From Mycobacterium cookii (GTDB lineage Bacteria > Actinomycetota > Actinomycetes > Mycobacteriales > Mycobacteriaceae), in the NCBI RefSeq assembly GCF_010727945.1, contig NZ_AP022569.1, positions 3,844,001 to 3,908,000 of the forward strand: a stretch of 64,000 nt of DNA, in the 5' to 3' direction. Position 1 is the stretch's first letter. Every line of letters starts with the position of its first letter. The notes beneath the pieces are model-generated. The model was not told the DNA's origin and ran no database searches. It was given only the letters and a program-made list of their open reading frames with translations. Below are positions 55,224 through 64,000 of the stretch, piece after piece. Made by a program: the position numbers and the translations under genes.

Positions 55224-57671
55224 TCACTTCCGCGCGCCCAGTCGCAGCCGAAACCGCGCCAGGCCGGCCAGGGCGATGGCCAGCGCCGCAAGCATTCCGG
55301 TGTCCAGCAGCCACGCGCCCGCGGCATGGCGCCACAGCCGATCGGCGGGCAGTCCCGCCTCGACGTTGTTCAGGTCCACCGTCGACGCCGAGGCCGCGAA
55401 ACCCCAACGGCCCGGCACCAACCACGACAATTGGTTCAACACCAGGCGTCCCGTTACCGGAATCAAACCGCCGGCCAACACCATCGACACCATGATGCTC
55501 ACGACCAGCATCGGCAGCACCTGTTCGGTGGACCGGGCCAGCGACGAGAGCACAAGGCCCACCATCGCCGAGGTGATCGCGGTCAGTGCCAGGCCCAGAT
55601 ATAACTCCACGACAGCGGGAAATGCGCCGTGCCCCAACAACACTCCGCCGTGTGCCGGTGCGCCTTTACCGATCGTCGTGATGGCGACCATGACCGCGGT
55701 GCCGATCAACGCCGCGGCACTGAACACCACGACTTTGGCCATTAGGTAGGCCGACGCCGAAAGTCCGACCGCCCTTTCGCGTTGGAAGATCATCCGCTCG
55801 CCGACCAGGTCGCGCACGGTCAGGGCGGTACCCAAAAAGACCGCGCCGATGTTGAGCAGGATCAGGATGTCGATGGGCTCTTCCGTCGAGCCGGCGGGTC
55901 CCAGGCCGGTACTACCGGGAACCGCCAGCGACAACACGCCCAAGACGAACGGAAGCACTGCGAGGAAAGCGAAATAGCCGCGGTCGGAGGTGATCAGCCG
56001 AGTTTGGCGGCGCGCCAACGTGATTACCTGCCGCCACTGGCTGGTCTGCGGGGGGTGGCCCAACGGTTTAGCGCCCGCGGTGGGCGACGGTCTGCGCGGG
56101 GCGGCGGGGTGACGCGCCAGATAGGCACGGTGCACGCCGTCGGGATCGGTGCTGACCCTGGCGAAGATGTCGGCCCAGTCGGTGCTGCCCATCACCGGCC
56201 CGATCTGGGCGGGCGGGTCGGCGAAGGCGGTCTTGCCGCCGGGCGCCAGCAACAGGATCTGGTCGCACATGCTCACGTAGGTCAGCGAGTGCGTGACAAC
56301 GATGACGACACGACCGGCATCGGCCAGCCGGCGCAGCATCGTCATGACTTGCCGATCCAGTGCCGGGTCGAGTCCCGACGTCGGCTCGTCGAGGATTAAC
56401 AGCGACGGACCGGTCAGCAGTTCCATCGCCACCGACGCGCGTTTGCGTTGCCCGCCGGACAACTTGTCGACGCGAGTCTTCTTGTGCGGGGCCAACTCCA
56501 GCTCATCGAGCACTCGCTCGACCACCTGGCGACGGTCGTCGATGGAGGTATCCGGCGGCAACCGGAGTTCGGCTGCGTAATGCAGAGCCTGCTCGACGGT
56601 CAACTGGCGATGCACGACGTCGTCCTGCGGCACCATCCCGATTCGTGAACGCATCGAGGCGTATTCGGCGTGCACGTCGTGCCCGTCGAACGCGACGACA
56701 CCGGCAGTTGGCGGCATCGCACCGCCGATCAGTTTGACCAGAGTCGACTTTCCGGCCCCGGACGGCCCGATCACCGCGGTCAGTGTTCCGGGCTTGGCGG
56801 TAAAAGACACGTCCTGCAACAGTTGTCGGCCATCGACGGTCAACGCCAGCCCCTGTGCGGTGAGCCCACTGATGCGGGATGCGACGGGCTGGGGCACCAA
56901 CGTGTTACCAGTGGCGAGCAGGTCGGTGTTGCCAATCGTGACGACGTCGCCGTCACGCAGCCTTGCCGTGGTGATCAGCGCGCCGTTGACGAAAGTCCCG
57001 TTGCTGCTGTTGTTGTCGCGGATTTCCAGACCGGCCGGACCGGACACCAGCACCGCGTGCACGCGGGATGCCAGCGCGTCCTCGATGACGATGTTGTTGG
57101 TTTTCGCGCGTCCGACGGTTGCCGAGCCCTGCTGGGCCATCGGCCGCGACGAGATCGGTGGATTGGGCCTGCTCGGCTGCGGCTGCGTCCGCGTCCGCGG
57201 CGGGGGAGGCGGGGCGGCCGGCCGGAACATCGTCGTCTTCGAGCTGTCGCCCGGCGGCTGGTCGGTCCTGCTGGCGCGCGGTGCCGGTGCGGCCACTCGG
57301 AACATCAACTGCGGCCCGCGTGGACTGCCCAGGGAGACGCTCAGGCGGTCGCGAATCGGCATTACGTTGGCGCGCGAACCGGAGACGTAGAGCCCGTTCT
57401 GGCTCTTGTCGACGATCACCCACTGGGCGCCGTCGAATCGCAGAATCGCATGCACCCGCGATATCAGCGTCAGATCGTCGGGGTGGATGTCTTGGAAGCT
57501 GATGTCACAGCTGCGGTCACGACCGACGATGACGTCCCGGCCGACCGGGAAGGTGTACATCGCCGAGCCCAGCCAGACCGTCAGCGGCGGCACGCCGACT
57601 CCGCCCCCGACGGTGAGCTTGGTCGTGCGGTCGTCGGGGGGCGGTATACGGCTGCGATCTGTTGGTGACAT
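55224..57671 (-). CDS. FHA-domain ABC transporter (Rv1747-like)
   Basis: 815 residues in one chain. An N-terminal FHA domain (residues ~25-110, VGRDRSCDISFQ), a Pro/Ser/Thr linker with TTMFRPAAPPPP, and a second FHA domain (~175-245, ATVGRAKTNNIVIEDALASR). The ATPase follows: Walker A GPSGAGKSTLVKL near 310, LSGGQRKRASVAME and LLILDEPTSGLDP. The C-terminal ~250 residues form six membrane helices (ABC-2 type). The order and features match Rv1747, a Ser/Thr-kinase-regulated exporter. The start is ATG 57671; the frame opens at 57815 but that part is Rv1747-unlike. Divergent from the Rv0309-like gene. Confidence 0.88.
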   Translation of the reverse strand: MSPTDRSRIPPPDDRTTKLTVGGGVGVPPLTVWLGSAMYTFPVGRDVIVGRDRSCDISFQDIHPDDLTLISRVHAILRFDGAQWVIVDKSQNGLYVSGSRANVMPIRDRLSVSLGSPRGPQLMFRVAAPAPRASRTDQPPGDSSKTTMFRPAAPPPPPRTRTQPQPSRPNPPISSRPMAQQGSATVGRAKTNNIVIEDALASRVHAVLVSGPAGLEIRDNNSSNGTFVNGALITTARLRDGDVVTIGNTDLLATGNTLVPQPVASRISGLTAQGLALTVDGRQLLQDVSFTAKPGTLTAVIGPSGAGKSTLVKLIGGAMPPTAGVVAFDGHDVHAEYASMRSRIGMVPQDDVVHRQLTVEQALHYAAELRLPPDTSIDDRRQVVERVLDELELAPHKKTRVDKLSGGQRKRASVAMELLTGPSLLILDEPTSGLDPALDRQVMTMLRRLADAGRVVIVVTHSLTYVSMCDQILLLAPGGKTAFADPPAQIGPVMGSTDWADIFARVSTDPDGVHRAYLARHPAAPRRPSPTAGAKPLGHPPQTSQWRQVITLARRQTRLITSDRGYFAFLAVLPFVLGVLSLAVPGSTGLGPAGSTEEPIDILILLNIGAVFLGTALTVRDLVGERMIFQRERAVGLSASAYLMAKVVVFSAAALIGTAVMVAITTIGKGAPAHGGVLLGHGAFPAVVELYLGLALTAITSAMVGLVLSSLARSTEQVLPMLVVSIMVSMVLAGGLIPVTGRLVLNQLSWLVPGRWGFAASASTVDLNNVEAGLPADRLWRHAAGAWLLDTGMLAALAIALAGLARFRLRLGARK

Positions 57672-57835
57672 TCCCTGCTTTCTATACCCCGGCACTGTGG
57701 GGGGCGACGCATACGACTTTATAAGCGCTGCCAGCACCGACGGGTGGGCGGCGTTGATGCCGCGCCCGCCCGGTGACCTGATCGACGCTAAACCTTGACT
57801 TGACCTCACGATCACACGGCGTTGACGATAAGACG

Positions 57836-58492
57836 GTGCGCCGACTGCTAGGTCTGATGTGCGCTGCGATGTGCGCAGCCGTCATACCCCTGGCGACGGC
57901 ACCGAAGGGGGGTGCAGTCGGCGCACCTTGGTTTGCACCGTCGGTCGGTAACGCGCCGCAGGTGATCTCGGTGGTCGGCGTCGGCGGTTCGAACGCGAAA
58001 CTCGACGTTTACCAACGCACTCCCTCGGGCTGGCAGCCCGTCGAGGCCGGTATTCCGGCACACATCGGATCGGCGGGTCTGGCCCAGGAGGCCAAGAGCG
58101 GCTATCCCGCGACACCGATGGGTGTTTTCACGCTGCCGTTCGCCTTCGGGACCGCACCCAACCCCGGTGGCGGACTGCAATACGTCCAGGTCGGTTCCAA
58201 CCACTGGTGGAATGGCGACGACGGCAGCCCGACGTTCAACACGATGCAGGTCTGCCAGAAGGCGCAGTGCCCGTTCTCGACGTCGGCGAGTGAGAATCTG
58301 CAGATTCCGCAGTACAAACACGCCGTGGTGATGGGCGTCAACCCGAACCGCGAGCCGGGCAAGGGCGCGGCGTTCTTCTTCCACACCACCGATGGCGGAG
58401 CCACCGAAGGGTGTGTGGCGATCGACGACGCCAAGCTGGTGCAGATCATCCAGTGGCTACGGCCCGGCGCGGTGATGGCGATTACCCAATAG
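57836..58492 (+). CDS. Secreted YkuD/L,D-transpeptidase-like protein (Rv0309-like)
   Basis: 218 residues, the same length as M. tuberculosis Rv0309. The N-terminus (RRLLGLMCAAMCAAVIPLATAP) is a signal peptide. The mature domain has GYPATPMGVFTLPFAFG, ENLQIPQYKHAVVMG and FFFHTTDGGATEGCVAIDD; the last supplies the His and catalytic Cys of the YkuD H-x-G-C-like motif, though not the classical SHGC. Likely acts on peptidoglycan, or as a related hydrolase. Start is GTG 57836; a TTG at 57800 lies upstream. Conserved next to the Rv0310c orthologue. Confidence 0.85.
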   Translation: MRRLLGLMCAAMCAAVIPLATAPKGGAVGAPWFAPSVGNAPQVISVVGVGGSNAKLDVYQRTPSGWQPVEAGIPAHIGSAGLAQEAKSGYPATPMGVFTLPFAFGTAPNPGGGLQYVQVGSNHWWNGDDGSPTFNTMQVCQKAQCPFSTSASENLQIPQYKHAVVMGVNPNREPGKGAAFFFHTTDGGATEGCVAIDDAKLVQIIQWLRPGAVMAITQ

Positions 58493-58504
58493 CCACAACC
58501 GAAT

Positions 58505-58987
58505 TCACGCTAGGGCGCTACCGGGCGTCAACTTGAAGTCGAGGTTCTTCAGCGACATGGTGGCGTCGTAGGTGCGGTCGTATCCGGTCGCGCTGATCCG
58601 CCATCCGTCAGCGGTGCGACGATACCGATCGTGGTAGAAGCCCGCGCCGATCAGCATGAAGTCGAATTCGGCCACCATCACCCGGTCTTGCAGATACCAG
58701 GTGCCGGTGGCTTCGTCGCCGTTGATCGTGATCTCCGGGTGGGTGACGCGATGCTCGGTGATCACGTTGGGCCCTAGCGACGCGCGCATGTACTCGACCA
58801 GGTCGGCGCGGTTGGTGAAGTGGTGTTCTTCGCCCATCGACGACCCGTAGTCGCCGACGACGTCCTCGGTGAGGGTTTCGGAGAAGTCGTCCCAGTGCTT
58901 GGTGTCCAGTGCACGTAGGTAGCGGTACTTGATCAGTTCTATCGCAGCGACGTCGGCGAGCCAGGCGTCGTGACCATTTGAGCTCAT
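58505..58987 (-). CDS. SnoaL-like protein (Rv0310c-like)
   Basis: 160 residues (M. tuberculosis 163). DVAAIELIKYRYLRALDTKHWDDFSETLTEDVVGDYGSSMG at the start is the cone-shaped NTF2/SnoaL opening, followed by VIAEHRVTHPEI-like TEHRVTHPEITINGDEATGTWYLQDR and GAGFYHDRYRRTADGWRISATGYDR. These are typical of SnoaL_4 proteins; ligand or reaction unknown. ATG 58987 rather than the frame start 59005. 12 bp from the convergent transpeptidase-like gene; TetR gene upstream on the same strand. Confidence 0.85.
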   Translation of the reverse strand: MSSNGHDAWLADVAAIELIKYRYLRALDTKHWDDFSETLTEDVVGDYGSSMGEEHHFTNRADLVEYMRASLGPNVITEHRVTHPEITINGDEATGTWYLQDRVMVAEFDFMLIGAGFYHDRYRRTADGWRISATGYDRTYDATMSLKNLDFKLTPGSALA

Positions 58988-59011
58988 CACGTCATTGCAG
59001 CACACGCCGGC

Positions 59012-59623
59012 TCAGCGCAGGTAGTGGGTGACCATGTCGATCAGCGCGCGTCGCTCCCGCTGCCAGTCCACTTCGGCGCCCACGATCATCCGGGCCAGCA
59101 CCACACCGCGCAGCGTCGCCCAAATCACCTCGGCCACACCGGCGTTGGCCGGGTCGTCGGTGATCAGCCGACCGAGCTGATTGATCGCCGCGTTCATCTC
59201 CAGCAGGTGTTGCCGCGACGAGCCGCCGCGATTGGCCTGCAGAATCTCGAACGCCGCCATCGACGTGGGGCTGCTGTAACAACTCCACGCCGTGTCGATG
59301 ACGACCTCGATGCGCTCCCGTAACGGCAGTTCGCTGACCTCGGCCGACGACAGGCTGTCCAGCAGCCTGGCCACCCCGTCGTCGACGACGGCCATCAGCA
59401 ACCCGCTGCGGTCGCCGAAGTGGTACTGAATCACCCCCCAGGTCACCCCGGCGCGTTCGGCGACGTGCTTCGCGGTCGCCGCGGCGAAGCCCTCCTCGAC
59501 GATGCAGCGCACCGTTTCGTCGATGATTTTCGCGCGGGTGTCGTCCCCACGTTTGCGCGGCGCCGTCGTCCGTCGGGTCGGCCTGACGGACGTGCGGGGC
59601 TTGCGGCCTGCGGTGATGGACAT
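59012..59623 (-). CDS. TetR-family regulator
   Basis: 203 residues. PRKRGDDTRAKIIDETVRCIVEEGFAAATAKHVAERAGVTWGVIQYHFGDRSGLLMAVVDDG is the TetR DNA-binding domain, residues ~22-82, after a basic N-tail. The C-terminal half is helical. It lies 24 bp upstream of the SnoaL-like gene on the same strand and is divergent from the Rv0311-like gene, with a dyad in the 38-bp gap. It likely controls itself and one or both neighbours. Confidence 0.9.
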   Translation of the reverse strand: MSITAGRKPRTSVRPTRRTTAPRKRGDDTRAKIIDETVRCIVEEGFAAATAKHVAERAGVTWGVIQYHFGDRSGLLMAVVDDGVARLLDSLSSAEVSELPLRERIEVVIDTAWSCYSSPTSMAAFEILQANRGGSSRQHLLEMNAAINQLGRLITDDPANAGVAEVIWATLRGVVLARMIVGAEVDWQRERRALIDMVTHYLR

Positions 59624-59626
59624 TGT

Positions 59627-59645
59627 TGACTTTATAACATAGTCA
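59627..59645. promoter_or_regulatory. Dyad between TetR gene and Rv0311-like gene
   Basis: TGACT-TTATAACAT-AGTCA: perfect 5-bp arms with a 9-base AT-rich spacer, in a 38-bp intergenic gap. Size and place fit a TetR operator overlapping both starts. Confidence 0.6.
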
Positions 59646-59661
59646 GCTCTATTTTTGGTCG

Positions 59662-60888
59662 GTGAGCAACTCGCGATACGCCCAGCTGTCCCGCCACGAA
59701 CTTGCGGTTCTGCTTCCCGAGTTGCTGTTGATCGGGCAGATGATCGACCGCTCGGGCATGGCGTGGTGCATCCAGGAGTTCGGGCGTGACGAGATGGTGC
59801 AGATCGCGATCGAGGAGTGGGCCGGCGCCAGCCCGATCTACACCAGGCGCATGCAACGGGCCCTGAACTACGAGGGCGTCGACGTGCACACGATCTTCAA
59901 AGGCTTGCAGCTCGACATCGGCGCTCCGCCCCAGTTCATGGACTTTCGCTATACCATTCACGACCGCTGGCACGGTGAGTTCCACCTCGATCACTGCGGC
60001 GCGCTGCTCGACGTCGAGCCGATGGGCCACGACTACGTCTTCGGAATGTGCCACACCATCGAGGATCCGACGTTCGACGCCACGGCGGTGGCGACCAATG
60101 CCCGGGCGCAGGTGCGGCCCATCCACCGCCCGCCCCGGGTCCCGAGCGACCGTCATCCGCACTGCGCCTGGACCGTCGTTATCGATGAGTCGTATCCGCC
60201 CGTCGAAGGCATTCCAGCCCTGGACATCGTCAGCCAAACCCGTGCTGCGACATGGGAACTCGACCCGATAGATGAGTCCGGCGAAGGTCTGGCCGACTAT
60301 TCGGGCCCGGTGGTGTCCGACTTCGACTTCGGTGCGTACTCGCACTCGGCGCTGGTGCGGATGGCCGACGAAGTGTGCCTGCAGATGCATTTGCTCTACC
60401 TCTCTTTCGCGATCGCGGTGCGGGCCCGAGCAGGATCCGACGTCGCATTGGCCGATTCGATCTGCACCCGGGGGCTGACCGGCGTTGCCGGACTCGGTGC
60501 TGAGCGCATCCATCGAGCGCTGTCACTACCCGACGGGATCGACGGCTTACGCAGAGTTCTGGAGTTGCACCCGCTGCTGAACCCGCAGGGCTACGTCGAC
60601 GCAGCGGTGCGGTCCGCCTTGCACGTTCATCGCTCGCCGGCCCACGACGATGCCGCCTGGATCTCGTTGTGCTCGCCGGACTCCGTCCAGCCGCTGCAGG
60701 CGATCGCCACCGCCATCGATCCGCGCATCTCAGTCGAGGTCAGCGGGAACGAGGCTGACTGGGTCGCCGAGTTCACTGAGACCGACACTGCCGCAAAAGA
60801 GTTGCCCGAGGTGGCGATCGCCAAGGTCAGCGGCGGATCAACATTCGAATTCCAGCCGCGAAAGTCGTTGCCGCTCACCGTGGTGTGA
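59662..60888 (+). CDS. Conserved protein of unknown function (Rv0311-like)
   Basis: 408 residues (M. tuberculosis Rv0311, 409). No family motif recognised. It has PELLLIGQMIDRSGMAWCIQ near residue 20, then a His/Cys/Asp-rich stretch: HDRWHGEFHLDHCGALLDVEPMG, GMCHTIEDPTFDATAV and RPPRVPSDRHPHCAWTVVI. This cluster could bind metal. No signal or membrane helix. GTG start. Divergent from TetR; conserved next to the Rv0312-like gene. Confidence 0.8.
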   Translation: MSNSRYAQLSRHELAVLLPELLLIGQMIDRSGMAWCIQEFGRDEMVQIAIEEWAGASPIYTRRMQRALNYEGVDVHTIFKGLQLDIGAPPQFMDFRYTIHDRWHGEFHLDHCGALLDVEPMGHDYVFGMCHTIEDPTFDATAVATNARAQVRPIHRPPRVPSDRHPHCAWTVVIDESYPPVEGIPALDIVSQTRAATWELDPIDESGEGLADYSGPVVSDFDFGAYSHSALVRMADEVCLQMHLLYLSFAIAVRARAGSDVALADSICTRGLTGVAGLGAERIHRALSLPDGIDGLRRVLELHPLLNPQGYVDAAVRSALHVHRSPAHDDAAWISLCSPDSVQPLQAIATAIDPRISVEVSGNEADWVAEFTETDTAAKELPEVAIAKVSGGSTFEFQPRKSLPLTVV

Positions 60889-61040
60889 CACCCGTCATCT
60901 GTCAAGCCGTCGGTTGTCTCGCTTCGATGACGCAACCGCATCGACCGGATACCGATGACGTTGGGCCCGATCGTCGTAGCGCGACCGCCGTTATGGTTAA
61001 CCCTGGCCACCGACTTGCTATCGACGAAAGTAATCGTTTT

Positions 61041-63071
61041 ATGTATGACCCGTTGGGGTTGTCAATCGGGACCACAAATCTAGTCGCGGTCCGCAGCGGG
61101 AATCCTCCCGTCTCGCGTCGCGCTGTGCTGACGCTTTTTCCTGACCGCGCACCGAAGTTAGGCCTGCCCGAGAAAGATTCAGCGAACAGCGATGGCGCCG
61201 ATACCGGGACTTTGATGGCCGGCTTCGTCGAACGAGTCGGGAAGTCGGACAACCTCAAGCCGGCCGACGGTTCGAAGCACGACCCCGCGCTCCTGTTGGT
61301 CGAGGCGCTGGATGCGCTGATCACCGCTACTGGCGGTGCTGCGTCGAAGTCGAACATCACCATGGCCGTTCCGGGGTATTGGGACGCGGATGCGTTGCGT
61401 GTCCTGCAAGACGCGTTGAGCACGCACGCCGGCTTCGTGCACAGCGGCATCTCGCCGCGACTGGTCACGGACTCCGCTGCCGCGCTAACCGCGTTGAACG
61501 CCGATTCCCACCTTCCGGCCAATGGTGTTGTCGCGCTGCTTGATTTCGGCGGCAGCGGCACGAGCATCACGTTGGCCGACGCCGCATCGGGCTTCACCCC
61601 GATCGTCGACACCGTGCGTTATCCGGAATTCTCTGGCGACCTCGTCGACCAGGCGCTCATGGTGCACGTGCTGGACAGCGTCGGTCACGTCAACGGCGCC
61701 GATCCCGCGAGCACCGGTGTCGTTGCGCAATTCGCTGGTCTGCGCGAGGAATGCCGTCTGGCCAAAGAGCGACTGTCCAAAGAAACGTCCACCGAGATCG
61801 TGGTTGAGCTGTCCGGCCGGCGCTCCCACGTGGAGGTGAGCCGGGCCGAGCTCGACAACGTGATCGAGGACCGTCTCAGCGGTTTGCTCTCGGCGTTCGA
61901 TGACGTGTTGCGTGCCAACAGGATTCGTTGCAAAGACATCGCGGCAGTGGCGATGGCCGGTGGTGGCGCCAAGATTCCGGTTGTCGCCCAGCGTCTTTCG
62001 TCGCACACCAAAGCTTCGGTGATTACCGCCGTGCAGCCCGGATTCGCGATGGCGGTCGGCGCGGTGATGCTGGCGGCCCGGCACCCGATCGAGCAGCAGG
62101 AGGAAGAGGCCGCGGTCGAGGTACCGACGATGGCCACCCTGGTCGGTGCGTCCACCGGCAGCTTCGCGACGTCGAGCGGGACGTTCGCCGCGCCTACGGA
62201 TGCGCTCGGTCCCCCCACCGGCACGTTCGACGCATCGACCGGCACGTTCACCGCCCCGGCCGATGCGTTCTTCAACGGCGCACCCTCGGAGGCGCTTCAG
62301 GAGCTGGCCTGGTCGCAGGCCGACGATTCCGGCGACGAGCCGGTGTTCTACACGGGCGAACCCTATGACGACGACGACCGCGCGACGCCGTCACAGCTAA
62401 TGCAATTGCCGAGAATCGAAGCGCTCGACGCGCAGCAGCGGGGAAACCGGCTGCCGCAGCTCTTCCTGGGGCTTGCCGCGCTGGTCTCGATGGTCGCTAT
62501 CGGCGGCGTGGCGTTCACGTTGACCAGTAGCCCAGGCAACCGGGCGCCCACCTTGCCGAGCAGCACCACGGCGGTGCCGCGACCACCAGTGAGCTCGCAG
62601 CTCCCGTCGCCGAGCCCGCTGTTGCCGCCGCCCAGCGCGGAGCCGTCACTCACCCAAGCGCCGCCCCCACCCGTAAGTGAAGCGCCGCCGGCCACCAGCG
62701 AAGCGCCGCCCCCGCCACCGCCGCCGGTGACCACCTACGAGCCGCCGCCGACCACCAGGGCGCCGGTCACGACCACCACGCAGCAGCCGACGACCACGAC
62801 GCCGCCGGTCAGCAGCACGACCCCGAGCACGACGCCTCCTCCGCCGCCCCCGCCGACGAGCACGTCGCCGACGGTGGCGATGACGACGACCTATCTGAAC
62901 CTGCCGTTCGTGCCGGTACCAATCCCGGTACAGGTGCCCGAGGGGCAGGGCGGGGCGCAGCAGCAGCCGCAGAACCCCTACCAGCAACAGAACCCCTACC
63001 AGCAGAATCCCTATCAGCAGAGCCCGTATCAGCAGCAGAACCCCTACATGAATCCGGGTTACGGCTACTAG
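61041..63071 (+). CDS. Hsp70-like ATPase-fold protein with Pro/Gln-rich tail (Rv0312-like)
   Basis: 676 residues (Rv0312 is 620). Residues ~1-350 have the actin/Hsp70 ATPase pattern: MYDPLGLSIGTTNLVAVRSG (phosphate 1), LLDFGGSGTSITLAD (phosphate 2) and VAMAGGGAKIPVVAQRLS (adenosine). A variable Thr/Ala/Ser region (~365-415) with TGSF and TGTF repeats follows, then one membrane helix at ~480-500 (FLGLAALVSMVAIGGVAFTL). The outer part is Pro/Thr-rich then ends in (Q)NPYQQ repeats. The chaperone lid domain is absent. ATG 61041 chosen since the family begins there; the frame opens at 60885. Role unknown. Confidence 0.85.
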   Translation: MYDPLGLSIGTTNLVAVRSGNPPVSRRAVLTLFPDRAPKLGLPEKDSANSDGADTGTLMAGFVERVGKSDNLKPADGSKHDPALLLVEALDALITATGGAASKSNITMAVPGYWDADALRVLQDALSTHAGFVHSGISPRLVTDSAAALTALNADSHLPANGVVALLDFGGSGTSITLADAASGFTPIVDTVRYPEFSGDLVDQALMVHVLDSVGHVNGADPASTGVVAQFAGLREECRLAKERLSKETSTEIVVELSGRRSHVEVSRAELDNVIEDRLSGLLSAFDDVLRANRIRCKDIAAVAMAGGGAKIPVVAQRLSSHTKASVITAVQPGFAMAVGAVMLAARHPIEQQEEEAAVEVPTMATLVGASTGSFATSSGTFAAPTDALGPPTGTFDASTGTFTAPADAFFNGAPSEALQELAWSQADDSGDEPVFYTGEPYDDDDRATPSQLMQLPRIEALDAQQRGNRLPQLFLGLAALVSMVAIGGVAFTLTSSPGNRAPTLPSSTTAVPRPPVSSQLPSPSPLLPPPSAEPSLTQAPPPPVSEAPPATSEAPPPPPPPVTTYEPPPTTRAPVTTTTQQPTTTTPPVSSTTPSTTPPPPPPPTSTSPTVAMTTTYLNLPFVPVPIPVQVPEGQGGAQQQPQNPYQQQNPYQQNPYQQSPYQQQNPYMNPGYGY

Positions 63072-63135
63072 TCGTGGCGCAACCCCGCCGATATGCGCAC
63101 ACTGGTGGTAATGCCGTGACCTGCCAGGAGGCGCA

Positions 63136-63516
63136 ATGGACGACAACGGACGATTCGGATTCGATCCCGAAGATCTGGATCGAATGATCCGCGACGCGAG
63201 CGAGGGCTTGCGCGACGCGTTCGGGGGAGTGGGCCGGTTCTTCGTTCCGGGTGACCGGTCGGGGTGGTCGTCGGTGTTCGAGGACCTGGCGCGGCGCACC
63301 CGTACCAGGCCGGAGACCGCGGGCGAAGCCGGCGACGGCGTCTGGGCGATCTACACCGTGAACGCCGACGGTGGCGCCCGGGTCGAGGAGGTCTACGCCA
63401 CCGAGCTCGATGCGCTGCGGGCAAACCAGAACAACGTCGACGCGAGCCGCAAAGTCCGTTTCTTGCCGTACGGGATGACCGTCAGCGTGCTGGACGGCTC
63501 AGATGACGCGTCGTAA
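63136..63516 (+). CDS. Conserved protein (Rv0313-like)
   Basis: 126 residues (Rv0313, 128). FDPEDLDRMIRDASEGLRDAFGGVGRFF is an amphipathic N-terminal half; DGVWAIYTVNADGGARVEEVYATELDALRANQNNVDASRKVRFLPYG is a beta-rich C-terminal half seen in its homologues. No function known. ATG with AGGAGG eight bases upstream, 64 bp after the Rv0312-like gene; likely the same operon. Confidence 0.82.
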   Translation: MDDNGRFGFDPEDLDRMIRDASEGLRDAFGGVGRFFVPGDRSGWSSVFEDLARRTRTRPETAGEAGDGVWAIYTVNADGGARVEEVYATELDALRANQNNVDASRKVRFLPYGMTVSVLDGSDDAS

Positions 63517-63603
63517 CCGTCTGGCCTGGTCGCGGTCCCGCTGCGCAGCCGCGAAGTTTGTCACCTCGGAATAGCGATACATATTTGCGGGTACAACGCC
63601 ACA

Positions 63604-64000
63604 ATGTTGAACATGTGTGTCGTCCAGATCGGTCGTGTCCTTCTTGCCGCGCTGGTGATCCTTGGCGGGTTGCTGGGCGCACCCACGCAGGTCTCGGCTG
63701 CGCAGCCATGTCCGGATGTCGAGGCGGTGTTCGCCCGCGGCACCGGTGAGCCGGCCGGCGTCGGAGGCATCGGGGAGCCGTTCGTCGACGAACTGCGCAC
63801 CGCGGTCGCCCCCAAGTCGTTGGACGTGTACCCGGTCAACTACGAGGCCAGCAGCAACTTTTCCGACCGCGTCGAGTTCGCCCAGAGCGTCGTCGACGGG
63901 ATCAAAGACGCCAGCAATCACATCGAGGCCACCGCCGCGAATTGCCCCAAGACCAGAATCGTGTTGGGCGGGTACTCCCAGGGCGCGGTGGTGTCCGGCT
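63604..64000 (+). CDS. Cutinase-like secreted hydrolase, N-terminal part (runs off window)
   Basis: 132 codons to the window edge. Signal peptide (QIGRVLLAALVILGGLLGAPTQVSAA), mature start QPCPDVEAVFARGTGEP, typical of mycobacterial cutinase-like proteins (Culp). IVLGGYSQGAVV contains the nucleophilic Ser of G-Y-S-Q-G near residue 125. The catalytic Asp and His fall outside the window. Secreted esterase/lipase expected. ATG 63604 or 63613. Confidence 0.9.
   Translation, partial: MLNMCVVQIGRVLLAALVILGGLLGAPTQVSAAQPCPDVEAVFARGTGEPAGVGGIGEPFVDELRTAVAPKSLDVYPVNYEASSNFSDRVEFAQSVVDGIKDASNHIEATAANCPKTRIVLGGYSQGAVVSG

Overview
The window is chromosomal DNA of a mycobacterium. It is GC-rich, full of mycobacterial families (FadE/FadD/FadA, PE/PPE, Esx, cutinase-like), carries two MIRU-type 53-bp repeats, and its gene order follows the Mycobacterium tuberculosis interval Rv0238 to about Rv0313. 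Orthology statements rest on remembered gene order and protein signatures, not on a search. The many losses and replacements relative to M. tuberculosis point to a non-tuberculous species. No tRNA, rRNA, insertion sequence or CRISPR array was seen.

Region 1 (1-9.4 kb) is lipid metabolism: a TetR tail, a ClC-type channel, then htdX-fabG4 facing fadA2, and fadE5. Together these resemble a beta-oxidation or chain-modification module. The fabG4/fadA2 and fadE5 promoters share an operator-like TTAC-N6-GTAA motif. Region 2 (9.4-16.4 kb) holds the Sdh1-type succinate dehydrogenase (sdhC-sdhA-MIRU-sdhB), a decayed Rv0250c-like gene, an inserted HxlR/DUF302 pair with twin operators, hsp20 with an HspR-type site, and a NnaR-like HemD/winged-helix regulator. 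The nirBD, cob and narK3 genes expected beside that regulator are absent. Region 3 (16.4-31.9 kb) contains a polymerase-fecB2-pxpB-pxpC-aac(2') run, fadD2, a DinB-like protein, a ribbon-helix-helix protein, an AT-rich island with perfect palindromes, a secreted Gly/Trp-rich protein, a fadE6-dehydrogenase-hydrolase-TetR run, a three-copy MIRU ahead of a glyoxalase-like gene, a second TetR and an MpaB-like protein.

Region 4 (32.0-47.0 kb) is a complete ESX-3 type VII secretion locus (eccA3, eccB3, eccC3, PE5, PPE4, esxG, esxH, espG3, eccD3, mycP3, eccE3). It is preceded by a truncated Rv0281-like methyltransferase, a Zur-like site and two IdeR-like boxes, which fits metal-repressed expression. 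Several ESX-3 genes overlap by ATGA. The predicted catalytic His of MycP3 is an Arg codon.

Region 5 (47-64 kb) has an amidohydrolase, tam, sulfotransferase stf0 with a sulfatase, a DUF4064-like membrane protein, bluB, a GerW-like protein, an unrecognised translationally coupled two-gene cassette (53.7-55.2 kb), an FHA-ABC transporter of the Rv1747 type, orthologues of Rv0309 to Rv0313, and the start of a cutinase-like gene cut by the window end.
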